Shown: positions 26,131 through 38,789, counted from the first letter of the stretch. The stretch: 61,801 nt of DNA from Bacteroidales bacterium UBA1195 (GCA_002309855.1 DBYD01000054.1:343-62143); one strand, 5' to 3'. Notes: generated by a model not told the origin, from the letters alone. Translations and numbers: made by a program.

Positions 26131-27051
26131 TTACCCTACCGAACGAACCTTCTTGAACGCCGCCCCAAAATACGCCGGCAAATCCCCTGAAAGCAGGCTC
26201 TCCTCCGACTGGAACTCCAAAGCCAAATCCCCTGCAAGCCCGTGCAGATACACTCCGGCTATAGCCGCATGTTCCGACGAATATCCTTGTGCAAGAAGTG
26301 CAAGAACAAGACCGCACAGCACGTCACCGCTACCGGCGGTGGCCATGCCAGGATTTCCCGTGGTGTTGAAAAGAACATGACCGTCAGGCTGCACAACAGC
26401 AGTATATGCCCCTTTTATAAGACAGACACAACGGTGGCGGGCGGCAAAAACGCGTGTGCGCTCCAACCGCTCCGTGGCATCCCCAGTGTGTCCGACCAGC
26501 CGCTCCAACTCGCCGGGATGCGGCGTGAGGATGGAACCGGCCGGCAGAAACTCCAACCATGTCGGATTTTCGGAAAGAAGGTTCAAGGCATCGGCGTCAC
26601 ACACGATGGGACGGCGATAGAACTGCAGCAGCTGTTTCAGACAGCGTCCGGCAGCATCGCTCCTGCCCAGTCCCGGACCGGTTCCGACGGCGCTATATTT
26701 CTCCAATTTTCTGAAATCCAAAGAACTGACAGTATCCTCCAGCACATCGCAGGAGAGCATCGCCTCCGGCACCGCGGTCTGCATCGGCAGCTCCCCGCAG
26801 GCGGGCAGATGAACCGTCAGCAGCCCCACCCCTCCGCGCAGGCAGGCCTTTGCCGCCAGCTGGGCGGCACCCAACATGTCCCTGCTGCCGGCAATCAGCA
26901 GCGCATGTCCGAAATCCCCCTTGTGCGCAAACTGCGCACGGGGACGCAAAATGGCGGCCACCATTTTAATTTCAATAAGTTGGCAGGAGCCGTCCGACAG
27001 CCATCCTATACGGGATGCCGTCTCCGGAGAAAACGGAAGGGAATTATTCAT
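26131..27051 (-). CDS. nnrD: NAD(P)H-hydrate dehydratase, stand-alone
   Basis: 306 residues from the ATG at 27051, which overlaps the end of the permease gene by 8 nt. The longer open frame to 27192 runs inside that gene and is not likely. It repairs hydrated NAD(P)H using ADP or ATP. It is a ribokinase-like fold with LTPHPGELERL and the GNPGMATAGSGDVLCG catalytic/nucleotide segment. In many bacteria this domain is fused behind the NnrE epimerase domain. Here only the dehydratase is present, after about 25 N-terminal residues that look like the truncated interdomain region. Confidence 0.9.
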   Translation of the reverse strand: MNNSLPFSPETASRIGWLSDGSCQLIEIKMVAAILRPRAQFAHKGDFGHALLIAGSRDMLGAAQLAAKACLRGGVGLLTVHLPACGELPMQTAVPEAMLSCDVLEDTVSSLDFRKLEKYSAVGTGPGLGRSDAAGRCLKQLLQFYRRPIVCDADALNLLSENPTWLEFLPAGSILTPHPGELERLVGHTGDATERLERTRVFAARHRCVCLIKGAYTAVVQPDGHVLFNTTGNPGMATAGSGDVLCGLVLALLAQGYSSEHAAIAGVYLHGLAGDLALEFQSEESLLSGDLPAYFGAAFKKVRSVG

Positions 27052-28270
27052 GGCGGATGTTTTTGAACAGTCGGTCGGAAATTCGTATGACCGGAATAAG
27101 CATTGCAGGCAGGGTGATACACAAAACAACGGCGGAAATGGCCAGCATGTCCATACCGTGAATCTCGACCGGATATGGCGTTCCACCGGCACCCAAACGT
27201 ATCAGATGGAAGGTTTTCTGCGCCCAGCAGACAGCAAAGCCAAGCAACATGCCGGCAAATGTGCCGACACCGGCTATCAGAAGCCCTTCCTGCACGAACA
27301 CCTTCCGGATGAAAGAGGTTTCCGCCCCCATGGCGTAGAAAATGCCGACATCCTTTTTCTTGTCCAGAACCAGCACGGCCATCATGCCGATCATGTTGAA
27401 GGAGGCAATGAGAAGAATAAAGGAAAGGATGGCGAAAATCGCCCATTTTTCGGAGCGCATCACCTTGTACATATCCGCCTCCTGCTGGTATTGGTCCAAA
27501 ACCTGATAGCCATTACCGAGAAGAGCCTCCACCGACGCAACCACCTTCCGTACCGGAATCTTTGGCGAAACCCGCAGTTCGACAGATGTCACCTCCCCCT
27601 CGTGGCCTGTAAGATGTTGCATAAATTGAAGTGAAGTGAACACGTATGAGGCATCATATTCCGTAGCGGAAAAGAAACAGCCGACCGGTGTCAGCTGTTC
27701 GCTCTGTATGCCCTGCATCGGATTGGCTGCCATAAGCCGCTGCGACCTTTTTGGATAATGGACCAAAAGCCTATTGCTGATGTAATCGGCAATGCCGCAG
27801 TGCAGTTTCTGCTCCACACCCGCGCCCAGCACCGCTAACGGGAAATCACCGCTTTCAGTCGCAAAAACGCCTTTGTAGACAGTCGTGTCGAGACGTTTCA
27901 TCCGGTAATAGTCCGGCGCCACACCCTTTAGCCTTGCTATAAACTGACGGTCATCATAGGAGAGCACAGCCATGTCGCTGCATACCTCAGAAAGATATTC
28001 CACACCCTCCAGACCGCGAAGCGCAGCCAGCTGTTCCTCTGTAAGGGCGAAAGTCTTCCCTTTGGACGCAGTAATCTCCACATCAGCATGAAAGGCATTG
28101 AAACGGCTGCCGATATAGGACTGCAGACCGTTAAAAACTGAGAGCACGATAAAGAGTGCCGCCGTACAGACCAAAATGCTGGCCAGCGAGATCCAGGAAA
28201 TGAGCTGGATAAGCTGGTGGGATTTTTCGGACCAGAGGTACCTTTTCGCAACAAAGAAGGAGACCTTCAC
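27044..28270 (-). CDS. LolC/LolE-type ABC transporter permease (FtsX family)
   Basis: 408 residues. There is one N-terminal helix (after a short basic start RYLWSEKSHQLIQLISWISLA), then a large periplasmic domain (about 50-270) and three C-terminal membrane helices, the FtsX core with ASFNMIGMMAVLVLDKKKDVG and FVQEGLLIAG. This layout is that of lipoprotein-release permeases. The ATPase partner (LolD) is not in the window. It overlaps the rbfA stop by 4 nt and nnrD by 8 nt, so it is part of a tight minus-strand operon. Confidence 0.88.
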   Translation of the reverse strand: MKVSFFVAKRYLWSEKSHQLIQLISWISLASILVCTAALFIVLSVFNGLQSYIGSRFNAFHADVEITASKGKTFALTEEQLAALRGLEGVEYLSEVCSDMAVLSYDDRQFIARLKGVAPDYYRMKRLDTTVYKGVFATESGDFPLAVLGAGVEQKLHCGIADYISNRLLVHYPKRSQRLMAANPMQGIQSEQLTPVGCFFSATEYDASYVFTSLQFMQHLTGHEGEVTSVELRVSPKIPVRKVVASVEALLGNGYQVLDQYQQEADMYKVMRSEKWAIFAILSFILLIASFNMIGMMAVLVLDKKKDVGIFYAMGAETSFIRKVFVQEGLLIAGVGTFAGMLLGFAVCWAQKTFHLIRLGAGGTPYPVEIHGMDMLAISAVVLCITLPAMLIPVIRISDRLFKNIRHE

Positions 28271-28605
28271 TGTTTCAACAGTTTGTCAATATTTTCAATA
28301 TAGTCGAGGGTTTCGTCAAGCACAAAGGTGAGTTCGGGAATTATCCTCAGCTGCTGGCGGACGCGCTGCCCCAGCCGGAAACGGATTTCGCGGCTGTTGG
28401 AATCCAGCAACGCCATGACAGCCGCCTTGTCCGGCACACCGAAAACACTGACATACACCCGTGCATAGGAGATGTCCTTTGAAACCGAAGCCCTGGTGAC
28501 TGTCACCAAGCCGCGCCCCCCATACAAGGAGCGTTCCATCTGGAACATGTCAGCCATCTCCTTCTGGACCAGACGTGCTATTTTCTGTTGTCTTGTTGTT
28601 TCCAT
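28267..28605 (-). CDS. rbfA: Ribosome-binding factor A
   Basis: 112 residues, a single KH-like domain. The TRQQKIARLVQKEMADM start, VTRASVSKDISYARVYVSVFG and the RQQLRIIPELTFVLDETLDYIENIDKLL end are diagnostic. It helps maturation of the 30S subunit, binding near the 5' end of 16S rRNA. Its stop overlaps the permease start by 4 nt. Confidence 0.95.
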   Translation of the reverse strand: METTRQQKIARLVQKEMADMFQMERSLYGGRGLVTVTRASVSKDISYARVYVSVFGVPDKAAVMALLDSNSREIRFRLGQRVRQQLRIIPELTFVLDETLDYIENIDKLLKQ

Positions 28606-28617
28606 CCTACTCTCTTT

Positions 28618-29163
28618 CTACTCCTCCAATTGGTAAATGTCCGGATATTGCCGGCCATATTCGTCATAATCCATGCCAAATCCCACCACAAAGGCATCGT
28701 CAATCTCAAAACCGACATAGCGGATTGGCAGCGTTCCGAGGTATTTCCCCCGCTTGAAGGTGAGCGCGGCAACCTCAGAATCCTTCACGCCGCAGGACTG
28801 CAGGCGTTCGTGCAGATAGGCGATTGTCCGGCCTGTATCCACAATGTCCTCAACAACAATGACACGACGCCCCCTCAGCCGCTCCTCCGGCAGCCCTATA
28901 ACCTCCTTGCCCGCACCTGTGGATGAGGTGCCCACATAGGAGGTGTAGCGAATGCAGCAGAGCTCCACATCAACCGTAAGCTGCTGCATCAGCGCGACGG
29001 CAAAAGGCATCGCACCGTTGAGTACGACAAGCAGCATGGGACGCTCACCGGCATAGTCCGCAGAGATGCGGCCAGCAAGTTCTGCAACCTTTTCTGCAAT
29101 CCTATCCCGCGAAATGTATGGGACGAAACGGCGGCCATGGATAAGCGGTCCGGAACTATTCAT
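28618..29163 (-). CDS. hpt: Hypoxanthine phosphoribosyltransferase
   Basis: 181 residues. It salvages hypoxanthine (and probably guanine) with PRPP. The PRPP loop is VIVVEDIVDTGRT. The N-terminal RIAEKVAELAGRISADYAGERPM, LLVVLNGAMPFA and the final YVGFEIDDAFVVGFGMDY are conserved family segments. The start overlaps the end of the upstream acyl-CoA ligase gene by 8 nt. Confidence 0.93.
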   Translation of the reverse strand: MNSSGPLIHGRRFVPYISRDRIAEKVAELAGRISADYAGERPMLLVVLNGAMPFAVALMQQLTVDVELCCIRYTSYVGTSSTGAGKEVIGLPEERLRGRRVIVVEDIVDTGRTIAYLHERLQSCGVKDSEVAALTFKRGKYLGTLPIRYVGFEIDDAFVVGFGMDYDEYGRQYPDIYQLEE

Positions 29164-30931
29164 GCAGGTAAATCTCCTTTATTTCCTTTTCGTACTTCTT
29201 CATGATGACGCGGCGTTTGAGCTTCATTGTCTGCGAAAGCTCCCCGGAGGCGGCGCTCCATTCGTCCGGCACCAGATGGATCCGCTTGAGCTGCTCATGC
29301 TGCGCAAGCTTGTCGTTTATAGCATCCACCTCCTGCATGACCATCTTTTTGACCTGCGCGTTGTTAACCAGGTCGGCATGGGTGGTGAAAGGAATCTTGT
29401 TCTTTTTCGCCCATTCCTGCAAACGGTTGAAATCGGGTGAAACGAGCGCTGAGGCAAACTTCTCGTTCTCCCCTATCACCATAATATTCTCAATGAAAGG
29501 AGATTCCTTGAATCGGTTCTCCAGCATCTGCGGAGCAATGTACTTGCCGGCGGAAAGCTTGAAAATCTCCTTTTTCCGATCGGTGATGCGCAGATAACCG
29601 TCCTTGTTGAACTCGCCGATGTCGCCGGTATGGAACCAGCCCTCCTCGTCTATCACCTGCGCGGTGGCCTCCGGATCCTTGTAATAGCCCGCCATAAGGC
29701 AGATACCCTTGGTCAGGATTTCGCCGTCATCTGCCAGCTTCATCTCAATTCCCGGCATTATCTTTCCTACGGTGCCGATCACAATCAGCATCTCCTTTGG
29801 ATTGTTGACCGCAATCACCGGTGAGGTCTCGGTCATGCCATAGCCCTCGAAAATGTACATCTTGGCCGCAGTGTAGAGCCTGATAATCTTGTCCTGGATG
29901 GAGGAGCCGCCGGAGACAATCAGCATCTCATGGCCGCCCAACGCCTCGCGCCACTTCGAGTACACCAGCTTGTCGGCAATCGCGTATGGCAGCTTGTACA
30001 GGGCATCCTTGCGCTTATAGTCGAACTTCAGGGCCTTGTTGAACGCCCATTTGTAAATCATTCGCGACATGCCCTTCAGCTCGTCACCTTTGGCCTGCAG
30101 CTTGTCGAACATCATCTCCATCACACGCGGCACCGCGCAGAAGCCGTCCGCATGGGCCTCATTCAAATCGCGTGCGATGCTGCGCAGCGACTCCGCATAG
30201 TATATGCTGACACCGAGATACTGGTATTCGTAGTTCATGCTGCGCTCATAGATGTGGCAGAGCGGCAAAAAGCTCAGCATCCTGTGACGGTGGTCGCGGA
30301 TCTGCATGTTGGCATGTCCTATGGCGTTAAACGTCAAACCGATATGTTTCAGCATAACACCTTTGGGCATTCCGGTGGTGCCGGAGGTATAGATTATGGT
30401 ACAGACCTCATCCTCTCCGATTTTCTTTTTGTTCTCCTCAATTACAGGGACCCATTCATCCGCCTTTTCCTCCCCAAGCTTGAGCAGCTCCTTCCAATTT
30501 TTCCGTCCCTCTATCTCATTGACGGTAAACAGTTCCGGACGCAGAGGCATCTCCTCAACAATCGGAGCCACAACGCCCAATATCTTCTCGTTGCCCACAA
30601 ATACCGCCCGCGCACCGCTGTGATTCAGGATGTGCCGGTAGTCCTCCTCGCTCAATGTCGGATAAACCGGGATTGAGATCATGTGCGCCAGCGAGAGCGC
30701 CATGTCCAAAAAGTTCCATTCCGGACGGTTCTGGGTGATGATGACCACACGGTCGCCCTCCCGGAAACCTGCTGCCAGCAGGCCGTATGCCAGATTATGT
30801 GAAATCCGGTAATAGTCGTCCACACTGTATTTCACCCATCCCTTCGGAGTACGGATGGAGAGGATGTCCTGCTTGAAGGAATATTGCTCCTTTAACTGGG
30901 TCAGTAAATCAAATGTCCTTGTCACTTTCAT
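29156..30931 (-). CDS. Long-chain acyl-CoA ligase, AMP-forming (second of a tandem pair)
   Basis: 591 residues. The ANL-superfamily AMP loop is IIYTSGTTGMPKGVM. Further motifs are IFEGYGMTETSP and GWFHTGDIGEFNKDGYLRITDRKKEIFKLSAGKYIAP. It activates fatty acids to acyl-CoA through acyl-AMP, as in the FadD15/ACSBG-like clade. It shares a layout with its upstream neighbour and overlaps its end by 23 nt, so the pair came from tandem duplication followed by divergence. Chain-length preference cannot be read. Confidence 0.9.
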   Translation of the reverse strand: MKVTRTFDLLTQLKEQYSFKQDILSIRTPKGWVKYSVDDYYRISHNLAYGLLAAGFREGDRVVIITQNRPEWNFLDMALSLAHMISIPVYPTLSEEDYRHILNHSGARAVFVGNEKILGVVAPIVEEMPLRPELFTVNEIEGRKNWKELLKLGEEKADEWVPVIEENKKKIGEDEVCTIIYTSGTTGMPKGVMLKHIGLTFNAIGHANMQIRDHRHRMLSFLPLCHIYERSMNYEYQYLGVSIYYAESLRSIARDLNEAHADGFCAVPRVMEMMFDKLQAKGDELKGMSRMIYKWAFNKALKFDYKRKDALYKLPYAIADKLVYSKWREALGGHEMLIVSGGSSIQDKIIRLYTAAKMYIFEGYGMTETSPVIAVNNPKEMLIVIGTVGKIMPGIEMKLADDGEILTKGICLMAGYYKDPEATAQVIDEEGWFHTGDIGEFNKDGYLRITDRKKEIFKLSAGKYIAPQMLENRFKESPFIENIMVIGENEKFASALVSPDFNRLQEWAKKNKIPFTTHADLVNNAQVKKMVMQEVDAINDKLAQHEQLKRIHLVPDEWSAASGELSQTMKLKRRVIMKKYEKEIKEIYLHE

Positions 30932-32807
30932 TTTTCGAAGATTTGTTTATGTTGAATTTCGGAAAAAGTTTCTCCGGTCCTATTTGCCGCACCTTGTCCA
31001 GAAAGGAGAGGTTTATCTGCTTGAAAGAAAAACCCTGTTCCTTCTCCTTCTGGTGGTTGTATATCTGCGCGATCTGATCGCTGTACTTCCGCAGCAGCAC
31101 ATGCCGCTTAAGCTTAAGCGTGGGGGAAAGCTCGCCTGTCTGCGGAGACCATTCCTCCGTGACGAGACGGAAGCCCTTAATCTGCTCATGGGGAGCAAGC
31201 ATACGGTTAATGGCGACAATCTCCTGCTGGAAACGCTCCACAATCTCCGGATGCTGTATCAGCTGCCCGTTATCTCGGTAATGCAGCTTGTGTTTGCTGG
31301 CGTAAAAATGCAGCTGGTTATAGTTGGGGGAAATCAGCGCCGCCACATATTTCTCGTTCTCACCCACCACCATCGCATCCTCAATCCATTCCGATTCCTT
31401 GAGACGGCTTTCTATCGGCTGGGGTGCGACATATTTGCCTGCGGAAAGTTTGAAAAGCTCCTTTTTCCGGTCGGTAATCTTCAGGAAAATACCATCCTCA
31501 AACTGTCCGACATCGCCTGTATGGAACCAGCCCTCACTGTCCGTGACAGGCCGGTCGTCCTTGTAGTAGCCGTGCGTGACCGAGGGGCTCTTCACCAGAA
31601 TCTCACCGTCATCGGCCAGCTTCACCTCCGCCACGGGCAGCACCGGCCCCACAGTACCTATACGCCAGTTTCCGGTCACAGGGTTGTTCACAGCTATCAC
31701 AGGACCCGTCTCCGTAAGGCCGTAACCCTCAAATACGCAGAGGCCGGCCGCATGGAACAGACGGGTGATTTTCGGATTCAGCGCCGAACCTCCACTGACT
31801 ATGATAAAGCGGTTCCCACCGAACTTGTTGCGTATTGTACTGTATACCAATACATCATATACGTGCTGCCACAGTTTGTACCACAACCCCCTGCGTCTGT
31901 CAAAGCGGTATCCGTGGTTCAAAGCCATCCTGTAAATTGACTTTCGGATGCCGGCCATGTCCTTTCCGGCGGCCACAAGCTTGTCATGCATCAGCTCAAG
32001 CACACGCGGCACGGCACAGAATCCGTGCGCACGGACCTCATTTGCGGCCTGCATTATCGTGGCCATATTGTCCACATAATATATGCTGATGCCCAAATAC
32101 TGGTAATGGTAGTTCATGGTCCGCTCAAACACATGGCAGAGCGGCAGGAAGCTTAGGGCGCGGCAATGCGAATCCATCGGCATAACCTTGGCATGCGCCG
32201 TAAAGTTGGAGACAAGGTTCTCATGGGTCAGCACAACCCCCTTGGGTGTGCCTGTCGTCCCGGAGGTGTAGACCATTGTCGCCACATCGGAGGGAAGAAT
32301 TGATGATTTTATCTCCTGCACAACAGGCGCATCCTGCTGGCGGTGCAGGATACCCTGCTTGAATACGGAATAGAGCTCCTCCTCCCCGTCCACATGGTCA
32401 AGCGTGAAAATTTTGGGATTGTTCTCAAAGTTTTCAAAGGCAGGTTGCACCTTCCGGTAGATCGCGCGGTTTGCAAGTATCACAACCTTCGCGTCCGAAT
32501 GGTTGATCACATAGGAGTAATCGTTTGTGGTCAGGGTCGGATAAACCGGAACATGGACAACGCCAAGCATTGCCAGGCCCATGTCGATAATGTTGAACTC
32601 AGGACGGTTGTTGGTGACGGTCACCACATGGTCGCCCTTGCGAAGCCCAAGTTCATGGAAACCGTAGCTCATGATTTCGGAGTACTTGCAATAGTCGCTG
32701 ACGCTTAACTTCACCCATCCGTCATTCCGTTTGGTGGCCAGAATGTCGTCCTTATCGTACCGTTCCGCCATCCAATCCAATAAATCAAATGTACGTTTTA
32801 CCTCCAA
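30909..32807 (-). CDS. Long-chain acyl-CoA ligase, AMP-forming (first of a tandem pair)
   Basis: 632 residues. AMP loop MVYTSGTTGTPKGVV, then VFEGYGLTETGP and GWFHTGDVGQFEDGIFLKITDRKKELFKLSAGKYVAP. It is about 40 residues longer than the downstream paralogue because of a basic/polar C-terminal tail (after NHQKEKEQGFSFKQINLSF). It is the first gene of an operon that continues through the second ligase, hpt, rbfA, permease and nnrD. Its promoter is at 32843-32869. Confidence 0.9.
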   Translation of the reverse strand: MEVKRTFDLLDWMAERYDKDDILATKRNDGWVKLSVSDYCKYSEIMSYGFHELGLRKGDHVVTVTNNRPEFNIIDMGLAMLGVVHVPVYPTLTTNDYSYVINHSDAKVVILANRAIYRKVQPAFENFENNPKIFTLDHVDGEEELYSVFKQGILHRQQDAPVVQEIKSSILPSDVATMVYTSGTTGTPKGVVLTHENLVSNFTAHAKVMPMDSHCRALSFLPLCHVFERTMNYHYQYLGISIYYVDNMATIMQAANEVRAHGFCAVPRVLELMHDKLVAAGKDMAGIRKSIYRMALNHGYRFDRRRGLWYKLWQHVYDVLVYSTIRNKFGGNRFIIVSGGSALNPKITRLFHAAGLCVFEGYGLTETGPVIAVNNPVTGNWRIGTVGPVLPVAEVKLADDGEILVKSPSVTHGYYKDDRPVTDSEGWFHTGDVGQFEDGIFLKITDRKKELFKLSAGKYVAPQPIESRLKESEWIEDAMVVGENEKYVAALISPNYNQLHFYASKHKLHYRDNGQLIQHPEIVERFQQEIVAINRMLAPHEQIKGFRLVTEEWSPQTGELSPTLKLKRHVLLRKYSDQIAQIYNHQKEKEQGFSFKQINLSFLDKVRQIGPEKLFPKFNINKSSKNESDKDI

Positions 32808-32842
32808 AACAGTTGTATCAAAAATTCAAACCTTAAAATTTG

Positions 32843-32869
32843 CAAAAATAATAAAAAAAAGGATATGAT
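32843..32869 (-). promoter_or_regulatory. Promoter of the acyl-CoA ligase-hpt-rbfA operon
   Basis: Minus-strand core TATTTTTG (32843-32850) with TATC beginning exactly 15 nt upstream. The leader to the ATG at 32807 is about 30 nt. Confidence 0.6.
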
Positions 32870-32883
32870 TTCTGCAAATTGGC

Positions 32884-32912
32884 AAAAAAAGGGCCGCCCA
32901 AAATGGCGGCCC
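32884..32912 (-). terminator. Rho-independent terminator of the type IX cargo gene
   Basis: GGGCCGCC (32891-32898) and GGCGGCCC (32905-32912) form a perfect 8-bp GC stem with a 6-nt loop. Read on the minus strand it is followed by seven T. It lies 25 nt after the stop at 32937 and upstream of the next minus-strand promoter. Confidence 0.88.
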
Positions 32913-32936
32913 AAAAATGAAACAGATAAATGTTTA

Positions 32937-34673
32937 TTAATGAATCACATTTATTTTCTTGGTGGCATAACCGTTTTCAGATTGTATTTTCACGATATAC
33001 AATCCGTTGGCGAAATCGTGAACATTCACATCCAGCTGGTTTCCGGCACTGTTGCCGTTATAGACCCGCTGTCCGACAGCATTGAAAATCTCCACTTGGA
33101 GAAGCGCATGCTCAGAGACAATGCGGAACTGGTCCTGCGCAGGGTTCGGGAAGACATTGATGGAACGGTCTTCTGCGCATTCCACAACATCAACTGCCAG
33201 ATGAACGTCTATGTCATCCAAATAGAGCCTGCCCGTGGAAGCGGGGCTGGCGCATTTGAAACCAATGAAATAATAGCCAGGTTTCTCCACCTTGAAGCGG
33301 GCAGTGCCCTCAACATAACCGCGGTTATGCTCGGCATCCTCCTCACCAGCCTTGTTGACTATGTTCTCATGCCAGTTCAGTTCCCACATAAGGGATTGGT
33401 ATTTCTGCTGGTAAGCCCAAGCCACCACCAGTTTCTGAGGTTTGCTCGGATCGGAGGCGGCATACCAGTAATGCAGCTCATGATCCTTGGCATCACCAAA
33501 ATAGATCATTTTGGTGAAGAACCAGTCGTTGGCATCATACTTGGTGTTACCTGCATACTCCATGCAACCTTCACCGCGACGGGCATAGAAAACGGTTTTC
33601 ACATCCTTCCATGTGGATTCATCCTTGCGAATGTTGAAGAAACGGATACCGGAAATGTCCGCGGCAGAATCGAAGCTGTTGATGTAAGGCACACCGGCAG
33701 GACTGACATTGTCCGCAATGGTGGCCGGCATGGAGTCGTTCGAACGGTCCAGGTCGCTGGGAATATCAACCCAGGCGATGAGCGTGTCACGGACACCCTT
33801 ACGGAAACGGAGTCCTTTCGGGAAGGTGACATGCATGGTGTCCAAGGTGTTGAGCGGCCTTTTCACCTTGTAGTTCTGGGCAAATGCGAATTTGTCCTTC
33901 CAGCTGGCGACATCGGAGGATTTCAGGTACCATACATCAAATTCCTCAACCTTGTGTCCCCTGTTGCGGATCACAACGGTCATAGGAACTGCAGTGTCCA
34001 TGTTCTGCATGGGCACCTCCGGTGACAGCATCTCGACAAACTCCAGGTCATACTCGGAAACTTCACCGATACGGATCTGGTCCACGCCGAAAACTCCGCC
34101 GAACTCAAACATGGATGAGGAGGTCGGATAGAGATAGGCGCGGAAGGCGATACGGATATCCTTGCCGACATAATCCGCCAAGGAGAAAGAGAAGGAGGCC
34201 CACTCGTTGTTACGATAGGCGGGATAGGTGCCGAGCGGCGTGAAGCTGGAGGTGTCGGTGCTTCCGGTCCCGGAGATGAGCACCTGGAAGTTGCAGTTCT
34301 CACTTCCGGAGAAATTGCACATGTAGTAGCTCAGATAGTCACCATCCTTGATACCTTTGATCAGCGGGGAGATAACCCAGGAGTCAGTACCTTTGTTCGG
34401 AGCGCCGCCACAGGCGAAGGTGGCCGTGTTCTTGTTGGTGTCGCCACCTGTCGGAGTGCTGATCGGCACATTGGAGACGGTATTTCCGGCAACATTGATC
34501 TGCCATCCCTTGGCATTGTCGCCACAACCGTTACGCATCGGGACTTTGTCCACGACAGTCCACGGACTCATCTTAATGTTGTGGTTGTACTTTTCCCAAC
34601 CCTCATAAAAACGCTGGCCCTGCGTGAATCCCATCGCAAACAGTCCAACGAAAAGCAAACAAACTTTTTTCAT
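32937..34673 (-). CDS. Secreted choice-of-anchor/jelly-roll protein with type IX sorting domain
   Basis: 578 residues from the ATG at 34673 (MKKVCLLFVGLFAMGFTQGQ signal peptide); the ATG at 34700 would spoil the signal peptide. Two beta-sandwich modules of the choice-of-anchor J/MAM-like kind are suggested by FYEGWEKYN...SPWTVVDK, ACGGAPNKGTDSWVISPLI and SSSMFEFGGVFGVDQIRIG, and later by DANDWFFTKMI and STGRLYLDDIDVHL. The last 75 residues are a type A sorting domain (INVFPNPAQDQFRI to KKINVIH). The protein is expected at the cell surface. It lies 45 nt after gcvP and may share its transcript. Function unknown. Confidence 0.82.
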   Translation of the reverse strand: MKKVCLLFVGLFAMGFTQGQRFYEGWEKYNHNIKMSPWTVVDKVPMRNGCGDNAKGWQINVAGNTVSNVPISTPTGGDTNKNTATFACGGAPNKGTDSWVISPLIKGIKDGDYLSYYMCNFSGSENCNFQVLISGTGSTDTSSFTPLGTYPAYRNNEWASFSFSLADYVGKDIRIAFRAYLYPTSSSMFEFGGVFGVDQIRIGEVSEYDLEFVEMLSPEVPMQNMDTAVPMTVVIRNRGHKVEEFDVWYLKSSDVASWKDKFAFAQNYKVKRPLNTLDTMHVTFPKGLRFRKGVRDTLIAWVDIPSDLDRSNDSMPATIADNVSPAGVPYINSFDSAADISGIRFFNIRKDESTWKDVKTVFYARRGEGCMEYAGNTKYDANDWFFTKMIYFGDAKDHELHYWYAASDPSKPQKLVVAWAYQQKYQSLMWELNWHENIVNKAGEEDAEHNRGYVEGTARFKVEKPGYYFIGFKCASPASTGRLYLDDIDVHLAVDVVECAEDRSINVFPNPAQDQFRIVSEHALLQVEIFNAVGQRVYNGNSAGNQLDVNVHDFANGLYIVKIQSENGYATKKINVIH

Positions 34674-34718
34674 CTTGCATTGTGTTTGGTTAATATTCAA
34701 TTATTTAATTTCCTAAAA

Positions 34719-37574
<2,856 letters not shown>

Positions 37575-37946
37575 GCTATTTGCGTTTAATTATTATTACT
37601 TGTTTTTAAAAGGCAAATTTCCATAAAAAATCAATATAAACCCGCCACGCACAAAACATTTAATTGAAAAAAAAGATAAACCGATGTCACACATGACATT
37701 ACAACGCCTCAACGCAGCTTCACGAGCAGTCCTTTCCGGAAGCAACGGGTCAGGTTGTTACGGTCGGAATCCTTCTCCCATAACAGCACCATAGAGACAA
37801 ACATTTTGAGAAGACGGTAATATCTGCCGGAAAAAATTTTGAGAATATTGCAAAAAAAGGTATTTTTGCACAAAATTTCAAATACCTGAAAAAGTTATCG
37901 GATTATTTCGTAATTTTGCGGCGTGATTTAAAAAAATACTTTCACC
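37575..37946. other. Intergenic region between gcvP and the lipoprotein gene
   Basis: It holds a weak minus-strand promoter candidate for gcvP (GAAATTTG, 37614-37621, with TAT beginning 15 nt upstream) and the lipoprotein promoter at its right end. A short minus-strand frame (37709-37804, 31 codons ending FRKGLLVKLR) looks faintly coding but is too short to call. Confidence 0.4.
37892..37918 (+). promoter_or_regulatory. Promoter of the lipoprotein gene
   Basis: TAATTTTG (37911-37918) with TATC beginning 15 nt upstream. The ATG is 28 nt downstream. A second core, TATTTTTG, lies at 37861-37868. Confidence 0.6.
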
Positions 37947-38471
37947 ATGAAGAATCTGATCAAGACAATGCCCATTGTGGCAACAGTGGCCCTGCTCGTG
38001 GCAGGCGCGTTCCTCTTCGCAGGATGCGAGAAGGAGAAAATAACAAATGAAAACAACTCATCCGGTGTTCAGGAAGAAACGGCATTAAATCCTATTGTGC
38101 CTGACAGTTCGGTTAAAGAAAAACTTGATGATTTCTTTTCAAAATGGGAGGACACTGTCACGGTAAAGTTCACCGACTGCATCAATGTGATTAACGGGAT
38201 GGATGAGCTGAAAAAGCTCGGATGTGATGACATCAACATTGATTTTCGAAAATACAGCCTTGTCTGGGGCAAAGTCATGGCGTATCATACAGGATATTAC
38301 ATAAACAATCGGGATTTATTTGACGGTGGAGACGGAACTTACCATTATGATGTCATACTGCATGTGCGTAATTCGGGATACGGTGTTGTGTATGGCATCT
38401 ACTTCTGGGATTTATTTCCTAAAAAGAATTATAAAAATTTGGTACTTAACGTTAAGACTGTATATTTGTGA
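37947..38471 (+). CDS. Putative lipoprotein, function unknown
   Basis: 174 residues. It has a basic start, a hydrophobic stretch and a lipobox LFAGC with the modified cysteine at C27, followed by EKEK. The mature part is small and acidic with no family I recognise; the C-terminal half (YHYDVILHVRNSGYGVVYGIYF) looks beta-rich. It is a single-gene unit with its own promoter. It is expected at the outer membrane; orientation unknown. Confidence 0.7.
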   Translation: MKNLIKTMPIVATVALLVAGAFLFAGCEKEKITNENNSSGVQEETALNPIVPDSSVKEKLDDFFSKWEDTVTVKFTDCINVINGMDELKKLGCDDINIDFRKYSLVWGKVMAYHTGYYINNRDLFDGGDGTYHYDVILHVRNSGYGVVYGIYFWDLFPKKNYKNLVLNVKTVYL

Positions 38472-38789
38472 AATAGATCACATGATTGGTAGCAGTGATT
38501 TCGGGAGCTGTAAGTGAGGTCAAGGCGGACAACATTGATTGAAAGTATTCCATTTAATAATGTGATTGCTGTTCCCACACCGGTTGACCATGAGCAACAT
38601 TGCCGGTAATATTATAAAGGGAAGGCACTTTACGGTATCAAGAAATCAGCAATTCGGATTCGGAAAGCAGCTGAAAAAAAAGTGCCGTGCAAAGGATGAA
38701 GTTTGAAAAAAAATGACTACTTTTGCAAGTTTCTGCTGGGGCAATCCGGCAGAAACCCGAGAGTATCAGATCTATTATTTATTTGACAG
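38472..38789. other. Intergenic region before gpmA
   Basis: No gene is supported. An 8-bp inverted repeat, GGCACTTT (38624-38631) and AAAGTGCC (38679-38686), encloses 47 nt. The gpmA promoter core lies at 38718. A 37-codon frame from the ATG at 38590 shows no recognisable feature. Confidence 0.45.
38718..38725 (+). promoter_or_regulatory. Promoter core of the gpmA-trmD operon
   Basis: TACTTTTG 64 nt before the gpmA ATG. A TTTG lies 12 nt further upstream, but the 15-nt TAT box is missing. Confidence 0.5.

Noticed and set aside
37709..37804. Minus-strand frame of 31 codons ending FRKGLLVKLR
   Set aside because: Too short and without known relatives; kept only as a remark in the intergenic entry.
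38590..38703. Plus-strand frame of 37 codons starting MSNIAGNIIKG
   Set aside because: No recognisable family, no promoter core before it, and it overlaps an inverted repeat.
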